This document shows positions 63,841 through 64,000 of a stretch of 64,000 nucleotides of DNA, in pieces. The DNA lies in the NCBI RefSeq assembly GCF_000746525.1, contig NZ_CP009048.1:2969501-3033500 (forward strand). Reading direction: 5' to 3'. Below the pieces are notes generated by a model. The model was not told the DNA's origin and ran no database searches. It worked only from the letters and a program-made list of their open reading frames with translations. The stretch comes from Pseudomonas alkylphenolica (GTDB lineage: Bacteria > Pseudomonadota > Gammaproteobacteria > Pseudomonadales > Pseudomonadaceae). Within the stretch, counting starts at the first letter, position 1; the number at the start of each line of letters is the position of its first letter. Made by a program: the position numbers and the translations under genes.

Positions 63841-64000
63841 GCTTGGGAGGCGGGTCAACGTTTGTCGCATTATCGTTGTAACGACATTGTTTATTCATGC
63901 ATTTTCCGCAGACACTCATTATTTAAAATTCTATTTGCAAGTTACTTCCTACAATTTAACACCCCATAACAACCCCTGCTCAACAGCCACAGAATAGTGA
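63841..64000 (-). other. AT-rich region upstream of the cobalamin riboswitch
   Basis: It is markedly richer in A/T than the surroundings and presumably holds the promoter of the cobW operon. No gene is supported up to the window edge. Confidence 0.4.

Overview
The window reads as a chromosomal segment of a Pseudomonas, most like the P. putida/P. fluorescens lineages. The reasons are the high-GC codon use, nine copies of the short palindromic pair typical of Pseudomonas REP/REPIN elements (core gtgggagcgggcttgccccgcg), a complete fap functional-amyloid operon, an hbcR/gntP/hbdH 3-hydroxybutyrate locus, and a cobW-cobN-chlI/D cobalt-chelatase operon behind a cobalamin riboswitch. No rRNA, tRNA, CRISPR array or origin was seen.

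Layout. 0-9 kb: an outer-membrane transporter-like protein, an AcoR-type sigma-54 activator, a YeeE/YedE pair, a glycerate-use cluster (glycerate 2-kinase, CdaR-type regulator, MFS transporter) and an aldo/keto reductase. 9-13 kb: a two-gene valine-degradation-like operon (3-hydroxyisobutyryl-CoA hydrolase, acyl-CoA dehydrogenase), then a DAHP synthase preceded by an aromatic-rich leader peptide, an intrinsic terminator and a second aromatic-rich small ORF. 13-26 kb: a halovibrin-like secreted protein, two parvulins, a yejABE transporter set without its ATPase, and the ketone-body cluster (hbcR, sigma-54 promoter, GntP permease, hbdH, ecotin, acetoacetyl-CoA synthetase). 26-36 kb is patchy: an IS3-family element sits inside one copy of an inverted Pseudomonas repeat, followed by a phosphatase, small conserved proteins, a decayed chemoreceptor, an orphan NRPS-like adenylation-carrier-membrane acyltransferase fusion, orphan small ORFs and an integrase remnant.

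36-49 kb: an ABC-F ATPase, an MFS transporter, an alpha/beta hydrolase, and azoR. An orphan Tc-toxin C protein (RHS core with a probable ADP-ribosyltransferase tip, LexA-like box upstream, IS630 remnant beside it) lies between azoR and a LysR gene that probably were divergent neighbours. Then come an MmcQ/YjbR protein, a DUF1294 protein, uppP, an sCache chemoreceptor and pnuC-nadR-like NAD salvage. 49-56 kb: fapABCDEF with a sigma-54 promoter, three 18-bp upstream dyads and a convergent VpsR-like sigma-54 activator. 57-64 kb (minus strand): riboswitch-cobW-cobN-chlI/chlD, in which the ATPase and von Willebrand A parts appear to be joined by a programmed -1 frameshift.

The most interesting signals are the fap upstream dyads with the neighbouring activator, the double aromatic leader before DAHP synthase, the chlI-chlD frameshift cassette, the TccC toxin with an SOS-like box, and the orphan NRPS-like acyltransferase. 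All calls come from reading the sequence. Family names are from recognition of motifs, not from database searches.
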